A stretch of 45,744 nt of DNA, taken from assembly GCA_019308905.1 (NCBI GenBank), contig JAFDHF010000028.1, forward strand, positions 1 through 45,744, read 5' to 3'. The stretch is from Deltaproteobacteria bacterium (GTDB lineage Bacteria > Desulfobacterota > BSN033 > WVXP01). How positions within the stretch are numbered: the stretch's first letter is position 1; each line of letters opens with the position of its first letter. Both the position numbers and the translations under genes were made by a program. The notes beneath the pieces were generated by a model, which saw only the letters and a list, made by a program, of their open reading frames with translations, was not told where the DNA came from and searched no databases. Shown piece by piece: positions 8,551 through 16,524 of the stretch.

Positions 8551-9645
8551 ATGCCGCGATTTTTGGCCATAGATGTGGGTGCAGGAACCCTCGATGCTCT
8601 CTACGTCGATACCGCGACTGGGGATCAGTTCAAATTCGTCGGCAAATCCCCGACCCGCGTCCTTGCCGAGAGGATAGCGGCCTGCGAGAGAGACAGGATC
8701 CTCATCACCGGCCGCCAGATGGGGGGCGGTCCCGTTGCGGAAGCCATAAGAATCAAGGCGGGTGAGGCGAGGGTGATGATGACCAGGTCTGCTGCGGAAA
8801 CCATCCACCATCACCTCGGCAGGATCAAGAAGTCGGGTGTCCACCTGGTTTCTCAGGGAACGGCCCGGTTGGAGGCCGGGAAGAGGAATGTCGCATGGTT
8901 CAAGACCGGAGATGTCCGGCCCGAGCTCATAGGTGCAACGCTCAATTCCATGGGAATCGAGGCGGCTGTGGATTTTCTCGGTGTGGCGGTTCAAGACCAC
9001 GGAACACCGAAAAAGGGGATTTCCTCCCTTGATTTCCGCCATCAGATCTTCAGGGAGATCATCGAAAGAAGCCCCAGGCCCTCGGCGTTTCTTTTTGAAG
9101 CCCGGGAGATTCCCCCCTTCTTGCGGCGGATGCACGCCGCTGCGAAGGACTCGAGCAGGATTCGGGCCAGAAGGACATATCTGATGGATACGGGTATGGC
9201 GGCCGTTCTGGGAGCTTCAAAAGACCCCCTGGCCCTGGGAAAGGCGAATGTTATTGTCCTCGATGTGGCCACATCCCATACATTGGGGGCTCTCCTGGTA
9301 GAGGAGGAGATCATGGGTTTTTTTGAGTATCACACACGGGATCTCAGCCCGGAGATTCTCAAATCCCTTATAGTCGATCTGGCCGAGGGCAGGCTCTCCC
9401 ACGAGAGGGTTGTTTCCGGGGGGGGACACGGGGCCTATGTCAGGGGAGGGGTGGGCTTTGACCGGGTGGAGCTCATCGTGGCGACGGGCCCCAAGAGGGG
9501 TGTGGTGGACCGGATGGGGTTGGACAGAATGGTTCTCGGCGCGCCTTTTGGGGACAACATGATGACAGGAACGACAGGTCTTATTGCTGCCATGGCCGAA
9601 AGAGAAGGGGTCTCACCCGTTATTTCGCGACTCATGCCGAGATGA
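8551..9645 (+). CDS. DUF1786 family protein with ASKHA-type ATPase fold
   Basis: This 364-residue protein begins MPRFLAIDVGAGTLDALYVD, the phosphate-1 loop of the sugar kinase/Hsp70/actin fold, and follows the DUF1786 pattern to its end. A second nucleotide-binding element is seen in IVLDVATSHTLGALLV at about residues 231-246, and a glycine-rich VSGGGHGAYVRGGVG follows at about 289-303. DUF1786 members are often labelled as related to pyruvate formate-lyase activating enzyme, but there is no CxxxCxxC cluster motif here, so that label does not fit. AAAGGAGG at 8534-8541 sets the ATG at 8551. It stands alone on the plus strand, divergent from the metallo-hydrolase unit. Function is unknown; binding and hydrolysis of ATP is inferred from the fold. 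Confidence 0.78.
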   Translation: MPRFLAIDVGAGTLDALYVDTATGDQFKFVGKSPTRVLAERIAACERDRILITGRQMGGGPVAEAIRIKAGEARVMMTRSAAETIHHHLGRIKKSGVHLVSQGTARLEAGKRNVAWFKTGDVRPELIGATLNSMGIEAAVDFLGVAVQDHGTPKKGISSLDFRHQIFREIIERSPRPSAFLFEAREIPPFLRRMHAAAKDSSRIRARRTYLMDTGMAAVLGASKDPLALGKANVIVLDVATSHTLGALLVEEEIMGFFEYHTRDLSPEILKSLIVDLAEGRLSHERVVSGGGHGAYVRGGVGFDRVELIVATGPKRGVVDRMGLDRMVLGAPFGDNMMTGTTGLIAAMAEREGVSPVISRLMPR

Positions 9646-9678
9646 CTCATCTATCCTCTGAGTCTTCCGATAAGTCTT

Positions 9679-11001
9679 ATGGACGGATGCGTCGGCAATC
9701 CCTGGTGGACCGGTTTTGCCCCAGGCGGGTTGCCGGGGGACGGGATTGATCGGGTCCAACACGGGCCGGTTGTGATGATGAGAAGAGAACCTGCAACGAG
9801 CCTGTTGCTAAATCTCGAATCCGGATACAGCCTGCCGCCTCTCTCGGTTGTCGCCATGAAGCTCGTCGAGATGGCATCCGATGAAATGGCTTCTGTGAGC
9901 GATTTGGCCAGGCTGATCGAAAGAGACCCCTCTCTGGCCGTCCGCCTTCTCAGGCTTGCCAACAGCGCATTCTTTTGCCCCGGGCGCCCTGTAGCCACAC
10001 TGAGACAGGCAATCCTGAGGATAGGCCTGGACAGATTGAGAATAATGGGCCTCTCCCTGTCTCTGAGAGATGCCTTCCCCATGGGAAAGATCGGAGCCAT
10101 TGACTACGAGGAGTTCTGGCGTTCTTCTCTCTACAGGGCCTTGTTGGCAGAATCCCTGGCCGCTTTTATGGGCGGCTCTGATCCTGAAGAGGCGTTTGTC
10201 GCGGGTCTGGTCCTCGAGATAGGGTTCCTGATCTTCTATGACCTTTTCGTGAAGGGGGAATACTCGGGCGACGGCCTCCATATCTATCCTCTGGCTCCGT
10301 TGCTCTCCTGGGAACGTCAGGAGTACGGAATCGATCACAGACAGGTCGGTGAGGCAGCCCTCCGGTACTGGAGATTCCCCGGGGGCATTGTTGAATGCCA
10401 AGGTTTTCCAGGTCGAGAGACTCTCCATGGAGAGGAGTCGACTCTGGGGTCGATCTGCCACGTGGCAGGGCAGTTCGCGGCCCTTATCTGCCAGAAGGCA
10501 GGGGATCTGCCCTCTACGTTTCTACAGGCAGAGTCCTGTCTGGGACTCGACCGGGATACTGTGGGCGGGATACTCGTCACCACCTTCCAGCGGGTTGAAG
10601 AGATAGCCCAAAGCCTGAAACTCGAAGTGGACAGGGAGAAGGACATCATCGAACTCATGGAAAAGGCAAACAGGGCATTGAGCAGACTCTCGGAAAGGCT
10701 GTCAGCAGGCCAGGGATCCGCCCCAGAGGGAAGGCTGCCCTCCTTTGGCAGCCTGCAAGGGGGAGAGGAGCAGAAGGCCTTGATCGCAGATACGCTCCAG
10801 GCCGTGGCTCATGAAATCCGCAATCCTCTCATGGCCGTAGGTGGTTTTGCCAAGAGACTGGCCTCCATCGTGGACCCTGACTCCAAAGGGGGAAAGTACG
10901 TGCAGGTCATACTTGAAGAAGCGGAGAGGCTGGAACAGGTACTCGGCCGGATGACCGAGAAAGCCGTTCCAGGTGCCAGAACTCCCAGGCAGACAACCTG
11001 A
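9679..11001 (+). CDS. HDOD domain protein with a histidine-kinase dimerisation domain but no ATPase
   Basis: An HDOD domain spans about residues 41-300, with SLPPLSVVAMKLVEM, RDPSLAVRLLRLANSAFF and a run of helices typical of the family. After a helical linker comes a HisKA segment with an H-box at about residues 376-390 (VAHEIRNPLMAVGG, His378) and one further helix. The protein then ends at residue 440 with no N, G1 or G2 box, so it cannot bind ATP and phosphorylate itself. It may accept phosphate from a partner or compete for dimerisation. HDOD proteins act in signalling and cell-cycle or motility control in this group of bacteria. No strong ribosome site marks the first ATG; twin ATGs at 9775 and 9778 are a plausible later start and keep every domain intact. 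Confidence 0.85.
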   Translation: MDGCVGNPWWTGFAPGGLPGDGIDRVQHGPVVMMRREPATSLLLNLESGYSLPPLSVVAMKLVEMASDEMASVSDLARLIERDPSLAVRLLRLANSAFFCPGRPVATLRQAILRIGLDRLRIMGLSLSLRDAFPMGKIGAIDYEEFWRSSLYRALLAESLAAFMGGSDPEEAFVAGLVLEIGFLIFYDLFVKGEYSGDGLHIYPLAPLLSWERQEYGIDHRQVGEAALRYWRFPGGIVECQGFPGRETLHGEESTLGSICHVAGQFAALICQKAGDLPSTFLQAESCLGLDRDTVGGILVTTFQRVEEIAQSLKLEVDREKDIIELMEKANRALSRLSERLSAGQGSAPEGRLPSFGSLQGGEEQKALIADTLQAVAHEIRNPLMAVGGFAKRLASIVDPDSKGGKYVQVILEEAERLEQVLGRMTEKAVPGARTPRQTT

Positions 11002-11151
11002 CCCGGCAGAGACTGCTCGACCCTCTGGCCCTCTTTCCTCATCGACTGGCCAAATCCATCCTTTTCTGCTATTTTTTCCCCCGGATACGGTGGGTGGCTC
11101 CTCTCATGTTCGCCCGAGCCTTGAAAGGGGGTCTTGGTCTTGAACAGGACG

Positions 11152-12216
11152 ATGGAAAGAGGTGATTTTCTCGCCGGCGCCGGATCAAGAAGGGCGGGCC
11201 TGTTGGAGCCTTCGGATTTCCTCTTTTTCTTCTACCTCGCGGCAATCGTTTTTCTGCTGGTCCTCTTCGGCGGCAGAGGTCGGGCCACTCTCCTCCATCT
11301 CGGTGTGCATCTGGGGCTTCTTGCACTGGCTCTTGTCGTCCTCACCGTCTATCGCCGGCGCCCAGGAAGGGTGAGCCTCTTCTTTCGAGTCTGGTACATC
11401 CCGATCCTCTATGTCTTTCTATTTGAAGAGGTTGGCCAGATGATCCACCTCGTTCGACCCGCACTCCTTGACGCCTGGGTGCTTCACTTCGAGGTCCGAC
11501 TGTTTGGAGGGTATCCAACGGTCTGGCTTCAGAGCCTGTCGGGTCCCTGGTTGACGGAAATCATGTCGCTTTTCTACATGTCCTACTATGGCCTGATCCC
11601 GATTCTCGGTTTGAGTCTCTATTTCAGGCGGGACTGGGCCGTGCTGAATGACTTCATCTTGGCCACGAATGCGACTTTCTTCTTCTGCTTTCTCCATTAC
11701 CTCTTGATGCCCGTGGGTGGGCCGGTATTTTTCATTCAGGCTCTCCCCTTTGAATTGGTTTCCCTCCGGGGAGGTCCCCTGACCTCGTTTGAACAGTGGC
11801 TCTTTTTCGGCGGTGCAGTCCGGGGAGGGGCGTTTCCGAGTTCCCATGTGGCCGTGGCCGTGGTAGTATTGTGCACCGCGATCCGGTGCGGGCTGTCCCC
11901 CCCGGCTTTCGCGGTCACAGTGACCGGTCTGGCTATCTCTACGGTCTACAATGGTTACCACTACGGGATCGATGTGATCTACGGGGCTGTGATCGGACTC
12001 GTCTTTTTCTGTCTCTCCCCGCTTCTCAACGATCTGTGGAACAGGGGCCTGTCGGTCCCTGGAGAACCTCTTGTGCGAGGGACGCATAGCAGAAGGGGAG
12101 GGTTATCCCTTGAGGTCGAGGCAGAAGCGGAAAGCCCCACCTCTGGCACAGGAAAAAGGCAGGAGGCGCCCCCTTCAGGAGGATTCGACGAAGTTGTTGC
12201 GGAAGATCCGTTTTAG
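11152..12216 (+). CDS. PAP2-family integral membrane phosphatase/transferase
   Basis: About seven hydrophobic segments and a PAP2 C-terminal signature identify a membrane phosphatase or phosphotransferase. In numbering from the upstream TTG at 11134, the motif GGAFPSSHVA lies at 231-240 with His238, and YHYGIDVIYG at 275-284 with His276 and Asp280, the usual catalytic pair and its partner. Members such as inositol phosphoceramide synthase, lipid phosphatases and undecaprenyl pyrophosphate phosphatases share this layout, so the lipid substrate is open. The ATG at 11152 is preferred; TTG codons at 11134 and 11140 lie closer to an AAGGGGG. The last 42 bases overlap the 3' end of the convergent regulator gene, and the hydrophilic tail of about 50 residues there is probably dispensable. 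Confidence 0.8.
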   Translation: MERGDFLAGAGSRRAGLLEPSDFLFFFYLAAIVFLLVLFGGRGRATLLHLGVHLGLLALALVVLTVYRRRPGRVSLFFRVWYIPILYVFLFEEVGQMIHLVRPALLDAWVLHFEVRLFGGYPTVWLQSLSGPWLTEIMSLFYMSYYGLIPILGLSLYFRRDWAVLNDFILATNATFFFCFLHYLLMPVGGPVFFIQALPFELVSLRGGPLTSFEQWLFFGGAVRGGAFPSSHVAVAVVVLCTAIRCGLSPPAFAVTVTGLAISTVYNGYHYGIDVIYGAVIGLVFFCLSPLLNDLWNRGLSVPGEPLVRGTHSRRGGLSLEVEAEAESPTSGTGKRQEAPPSGGFDEVVAEDPF

Positions 12217-13542
12217 CCGCTGGCGGGTGATGCCTAGGAGGCGGGCCGCCTCGCTCTTGTTTCCCCCGGTCAGGGTCAAGACCCTCCTGACATAGTCTTT
12301 GATCATCACCTGAAGTGGCCAAATCTCGCCGGGCCAGTCTCCGGGGGGGTCGAGGGAGGTCCCCTGAGGAAAACGGACCTCGTCTGGCAGATGCTCTGGA
12401 ATGATCGTATCGCCTTCTCCTAGGATCACGGCTCTCTCAAGGACGTTCTTGAGCTCTCGAATATTCCCCTTCCACTGGTAATTGGTGAGAAGATCCATGG
12501 CCTCGGGGGCGACGGTTCTGACTTTCATATTCATTTCACGGCACAGTTGACTTACAAAGGTTTCAACCAGCAAGGGGATATCCTCCCGGCGCTCCCTGAG
12601 GGGAAGAAGGTAGATCGGTATTACCATAAGTCTATAGAAGAGATCCTCCCTGAAGTTTCCCCTGTCGACCTCTTCTCGGAGATTCCGATTGGTAGCTGCA
12701 ATAATCCGTATGTCCACCTTCTGGGTCGTCAACCCTCCCACTCTTTCGAACTCTCTCTCCTGGATCACCCGGAGCAGTTTCACTTGGAGCGTAGGGTCGA
12801 TCTCTCCGATCTCGTCGAGAAAGACCGTTCCCCCTTGGGCGGTCTCGAATTTCCCTGGTTTCTTGCGGATTGCCCCGGTGAAGGATCCTTTCTCATGGCC
12901 GAAGAGATCGCTCTCGAGGAGTTCCGGCGAAAGGGTGGTGCAGTTGACGACGACAAAAGGGGCCGACGCGCGGGGACTGCTGTAATGGATGGCAGAGGCC
13001 AAGAGTTCTTTGCCGGTCCCGCTCTCTCCCTGGATCATGATAGTGGAGCACTGGCTGTTGGCAGCCTTTTTCGCCACAGAGAGGATTCTCTGCATCCTCT
13101 CACTCCGGGTGATGATTCTGTCAAAACCGTATTTGCTCTTCTGGGTCTCCTGGATCTCTCCGATCTCCCTCCTCATATTGAGAATCCCAAGGGCCTTGGA
13201 GATTGTAAACCGGAGCGAATCCACGTCGATCGGCTTTGGGAGATAGTCGTACGCACCTTCGCGTATCGCCTCTATGGCGCCCTGAATGCCGGAATGGGCC
13301 GTCATGGTAATGACAAGAGCCTCGGGATGCGTTTTCCGAATGGTCTTGAGGACGTCGATACCGTTTCTGTCAGGCAGCCGAATGTCGAGTAATGTAAGCT
13401 CCGGCTGGTACCTGCTGAACAGGTCGAGACCCTCCTCACCTGTCTCGGCGGTCAGCACCTGGTAGTTCTCCTTTTCGAGAACCCTTTTGAGAAGCTCCAG
13501 GATTACCCTTTGATCATCGACTACAAGGACTGTGGGGTTCAT
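12175..13542 (-). CDS. NtrC-family sigma-54-dependent response regulator
   Basis: This 455-residue protein has a receiver domain with phospho-acceptor Asp53 in LLDIRLPD, a central AAA+ domain with Walker A GESGTGKE at about 171-178, the sigma-54 contact loop as GSFTGA (about 218-223, one change from GAFTGA), and a C-terminal Fis-type helix-turn-helix (GNKSEAARLLGITRQRLKRI). It should activate sigma-54 promoters once phosphorylated by an unlinked kinase; no kinase is adjacent. The ATG at 13542 is chosen over a GTG six bases earlier because AGGTG lies upstream. It is transcribed away from the fused beta-oxidation gene, so it could act on that shared intergenic region, although the promoter seen there is of sigma-70 type. 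Its 3' end overlaps the PAP2 gene. Confidence 0.92.
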   Translation of the reverse strand: MNPTVLVVDDQRVILELLKRVLEKENYQVLTAETGEEGLDLFSRYQPELTLLDIRLPDRNGIDVLKTIRKTHPEALVITMTAHSGIQGAIEAIREGAYDYLPKPIDVDSLRFTISKALGILNMRREIGEIQETQKSKYGFDRIITRSERMQRILSVAKKAANSQCSTIMIQGESGTGKELLASAIHYSSPRASAPFVVVNCTTLSPELLESDLFGHEKGSFTGAIRKKPGKFETAQGGTVFLDEIGEIDPTLQVKLLRVIQEREFERVGGLTTQKVDIRIIAATNRNLREEVDRGNFREDLFYRLMVIPIYLLPLRERREDIPLLVETFVSQLCREMNMKVRTVAPEAMDLLTNYQWKGNIRELKNVLERAVILGEGDTIIPEHLPDEVRFPQGTSLDPPGDWPGEIWPLQVMIKDYVRRVLTLTGGNKSEAARLLGITRQRLKRIFRNNFVESS

Positions 13543-13704
13543 GGACACCTGTCGAGCCGGGGAGATCGTCTCTTTTTCCCTATATATATCGGTAGGAAAC
13601 CGTAAAGAGCTTAGTCATTTCCGAATCGCCTCGAGTTTGCCGCCTTGGGCCGGGCTCATGTTCAAGAGAGAAGCAATCGTGGGACTGAAGACCTGTCGCG
13701 ATCT

Positions 13705-13749
13705 TCGGTTGAGAACTCGGAAAACCCCGGCGGATTGTCGGTTGACAAC
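13705..13749 (+). repeat. Two operator-like direct repeats 33 bp apart
   Basis: TCGGTTGAGAAC at 13705-13716 and TCGGTTGACAAC at 13738-13749 differ at one base and lie 33 bp apart, close to three helical turns. The second copy is extended into the perfect inverted repeat GGTTG-A-CAACC and covers the -35 element of the promoter at 13742-13770. This is the arrangement expected for a repressor or dual-site operator; the binding protein is unknown. Confidence 0.45.
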
Positions 13750-13770
13750 CCCGGTGTTTGTAAATAAATT
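13742..13770 (+). promoter_or_regulatory. Sigma-70 promoter for the fused dehydrogenase/hydratase gene
   Basis: TTGACA at 13742-13747 is followed after exactly 17 bases by TAAATT at 13765-13770. The -35 is a perfect consensus and the spacing is ideal. The leader to the ATG at 13825 would be about 48 bases. The -35 lies inside the operator-like inverted repeat at 13740-13750. Confidence 0.6.
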
Positions 13771-13824
13771 GGTCCTAGTGCCTTGTTTTCCTTACGCGCC
13801 ATATGCAGGAATGGAGGTGAAGCC

Positions 13825-15855
13825 ATGGATTCGGAGTTGTACCCCCTTCATCGAAACCCTCTGCTCAAAAGGCCGGACCAGCCTCTTCCGCAAGAGATTG
13901 CCATTATCGGTGCCGGAACCATCGGCCCGGATATTGGTTACTATTTCAAGAGCGTAATGCCCCATGCCCGGCTGGTCCTTGTCGATGTCGTGGAGAAACC
14001 CTTGGAGAATGCAAGGAAGAGGATTGAAGGGTATATCCAAAAGGCCCTGGACAAGAAGAAGATGAAACCGGACCAGGCCGAAGAGGCCGGGAAGAACATC
14101 GTCTATACGATGGACTATTCAGAGATCGCCGGTGCGGATCTCGTGATCGAGGCGGCCACCGAAAACCTCGATATCAAGCGGAAGATCGTTGCCCGGGTCG
14201 AGGATCTGGTCAGACCGGATACCATAATCACCTCGAATACGAGTTCGATTCCTGCAGAGAGGATCTTCTCAGGGGCGAATCGCCCCCAGAGAACCACTGT
14301 TACACACTTTTTTGCTCCGGCCTGGCGGAACCCTGCCGTCGAGGTGATCAAGTGGAAGGCTGTCGACCAGGGAATCGTCGACTACCTCACCTGGATGTTC
14401 TGCCTGACGGGCAAGGTCCCCATAGTCTCGAGGAGTGAGATCTGCTTTATTCTGGACCGGGTTTTTGACAACTGGTGTAACGACGCGGCTCTTATGCTGG
14501 ACTTTGCCACCGCAGCCCAAATCGATCAGGTGGCCCGGGAGTTTGTCTCTGCAGGGCCTTTTTTTGTGTTGAACCTGGCTCGGGGGAATCCCATCGTTGT
14601 AGAAGCCAATTCCCTACAGATGGAGGAGGGGTATCACTACAGGCCTGCCCACATACTCAGGTCCGTAGAAAGCTGGGCCACGGGCGGCCCCGGCAAAACG
14701 GTCGAGGTGGATCCCGAACTGGCCGCGAGGGTCAGAGACCGCCTCCTGGGTGTTCTCTTTTCCCAGTGTTTTGATGTGGTCAACCGCGGTATAGGAACCC
14801 TGGAAGATCTCAACCTTGGATGCCAGATCGCTCTTGGGTTCAGGAAAGGACCCTTTGACGTCATGAGAGACCTCGGAGAGGAAAGGGTGAGGAGGATCAT
14901 GACCACTTTCCAAGCCGAAAGACCTGGTATGCCCGGTATGGAAGGAGGGCTTGAAAGATACCAGAATTTCAAAAGAAACGTCCTGGTGGATGACCTGAAG
15001 GGGGTGAAGGTTATCACCATCAGAAGGCCTCATGTCATGAACGCCCTCAACACCGAGGTCAACTCCGAGATCCTCCAGGTCATCAGGGAGAACGAGGCCG
15101 ACTCCTCAGTACGAGGATTCATAATCACGGGATATGGAGACAGGGCCTTCAGTGCCGGAGCAGAGATAGGAAGATTTCCCGAGGTGCTCGGCGATATTGA
15201 AGCGTCCATAGAGTTGTGCAGGGAGAGTTCCCGTCTTTTCCGGTACCTCGATCGATCCAACAAACCGGTGGTCGCCGCAGTAAACGGAATGGCCCTCGGC
15301 GGTGGCCTCGAACTGGCGATTCGTTGCCATCGAATCGTCGCGACTCGAAAGGCCTGGTTTCAGTTCCCGGAGGTCACCCTGGGAATCCTCCCGGGCACCG
15401 GGGGGCTGGTAGTGCCCTATAGAAGGTGGCCGCATGGGGCTCTCCTTTTCCACGATATGCTCCGCCTGGCGACCCGTGTCACAGCACCCGAGGCCCACGA
15501 GATCGGCATGGTCGCCTGCCTGGCAGAGGATTATGAAGGCATGATCCAAAGGGCAGTCGAGGAGGTCGAGAGGATTGACGGACGGATCGAAAGAATCACT
15601 GACGGACCTGTAGCCATCCCTCCGCCCTCACCCCTGGAAGCACCGGCGGCAGGGGACCTCAGGTTGAGCTCCCAGGTGGTCGAAACCATTACCGAGGCTA
15701 TCAAGCAGGCTGCGGCCGCCTCGTCTTTTGAAGAGGCACTCGAGGTCGGCTACAGGGCTTTCGGCAGGGTCTCGGCCACCCCTGCGGCCCGAGAAGGGGT
15801 TTCAGCCTTCATGGAGAAGCGGCGTCCAGACTTCAAGGCATATGATCAGACTTGA
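13825..15855 (+). CDS. Fused 3-hydroxyacyl-CoA dehydrogenase / enoyl-CoA hydratase
   Basis: This 676-residue bifunctional beta-oxidation protein has the dehydrogenase first and the hydratase second, the reverse of FadB. The NAD-binding loop GAGTIG lies at 29-34, and the dehydrogenase pair is His161 (THFFAP) and Glu173 (AVEVI). The crotonase half runs from about residue 388, with oxyanion-hole segment FSAGAEI at 442-448, catalytic Glu496 in GGGLELA and Glu516 in FQFPEV, so both activities look intact. It should hydrate 2-enoyl-CoA and oxidise the L-3-hydroxyacyl-CoA with NAD in the cytoplasm. GGAGGTGA at 13813-13820 fixes the ATG at 13825; an earlier in-frame ATG at 13783 has no ribosome site. 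The dehydrogenase-first order is known in archaea and anaerobic bacteria. The acyl substrate could be a fatty or aromatic-derived acyl-CoA. Confidence 0.9.
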   Translation: MDSELYPLHRNPLLKRPDQPLPQEIAIIGAGTIGPDIGYYFKSVMPHARLVLVDVVEKPLENARKRIEGYIQKALDKKKMKPDQAEEAGKNIVYTMDYSEIAGADLVIEAATENLDIKRKIVARVEDLVRPDTIITSNTSSIPAERIFSGANRPQRTTVTHFFAPAWRNPAVEVIKWKAVDQGIVDYLTWMFCLTGKVPIVSRSEICFILDRVFDNWCNDAALMLDFATAAQIDQVAREFVSAGPFFVLNLARGNPIVVEANSLQMEEGYHYRPAHILRSVESWATGGPGKTVEVDPELAARVRDRLLGVLFSQCFDVVNRGIGTLEDLNLGCQIALGFRKGPFDVMRDLGEERVRRIMTTFQAERPGMPGMEGGLERYQNFKRNVLVDDLKGVKVITIRRPHVMNALNTEVNSEILQVIRENEADSSVRGFIITGYGDRAFSAGAEIGRFPEVLGDIEASIELCRESSRLFRYLDRSNKPVVAAVNGMALGGGLELAIRCHRIVATRKAWFQFPEVTLGILPGTGGLVVPYRRWPHGALLFHDMLRLATRVTAPEAHEIGMVACLAEDYEGMIQRAVEEVERIDGRIERITDGPVAIPPPSPLEAPAAGDLRLSSQVVETITEAIKQAAAASSFEEALEVGYRAFGRVSATPAAREGVSAFMEKRRPDFKAYDQT

Positions 15856-15998
15856 GGCTCTCTCAGCAGAAGATCTTTGAGTATCAGTAACTTGTCACTC
15901 ATTTTTTAGAGGATGCTGTAGGTTTTGATCGGCTCCGGGGCCACCGATGCCCAGGGCTATGCCCGTGGCTCCAAATACTCTTGTCGGAAAGGGAAACC

Positions 15999-16391
15999 AT
16001 GCAGATTCCCATGCACATGGAAACCTCGGTCCTCCTTGTGGTCCTCCTCTTTTTCCTTATATCGCTCCTTGTCAACCTCCTCCAGCACCGGTACGGCAGG
16101 GCTCGGACAGATCGGCTCCTGAACGAACAGGAGTCGGTTCGGGATTTTCTCGCCAGGCTGGACCACTCGCTCGGCAAAGTGGAATCGGCCTGCACATTCG
16201 AAATCGAAGGAGCGAGTTCCCCCAAGCAGACGGGGAAGGCGATCCATATTGCGAGAAATCAGATAAAGTCGACGATCTCAGATATCGAAAAGGGTCTACA
16301 GTCCTTCCGGCAATACCGGCGCAGGGAAAAAGCGAGGCAGAGACGGGAGAGATACCTCGAGAAGATGCGAAAGAGGAGACTGGGGCAGTAG
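15999..16391 (+). CDS. Small single-pass membrane protein with a basic coiled-coil tail
   Basis: This 130-residue protein starts at an ATG preceded by GGAAAGGGA. Residues about 10-28 form one hydrophobic segment (ETSVLLVVLLFFLISLLVNL), and the rest is charged and helical, ending in an arginine/lysine-rich stretch (RRREKARQRRERYLEKMRKR). A coiled coil is likely from about residue 40 onward. No family is recognised. The basic tail should lie in the cytoplasm by the positive-inside rule and could touch nucleic acid or acidic lipids, which is inference only. It sits between the beta-oxidation gene and the convergent helicase gene. Several other frames are open across the same stretch, but this one has the best ribosome site and the most protein-like composition. 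Confidence 0.55.
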   Translation: MQIPMHMETSVLLVVLLFFLISLLVNLLQHRYGRARTDRLLNEQESVRDFLARLDHSLGKVESACTFEIEGASSPKQTGKAIHIARNQIKSTISDIEKGLQSFRQYRRREKARQRRERYLEKMRKRRLGQ

Positions 16392-16524
16392 ATCGTGCCA
16401 GAGCGGGGAGATTTCCAGGAGGCAGCCGGCTTGAGTGTAAACACCTTTTATTACAGCTACGTCACCGATAGTGTTTAATGTAAGTTATCACATTTCTTGT
16501 CGGGTTTTCCGGTCTTCATCGGCA

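Noticed and set aside
12547-13392. A 281-codon plus-strand frame
   Set aside because: Antisense to the receiver and AAA+ domains of the NtrC-type regulator.
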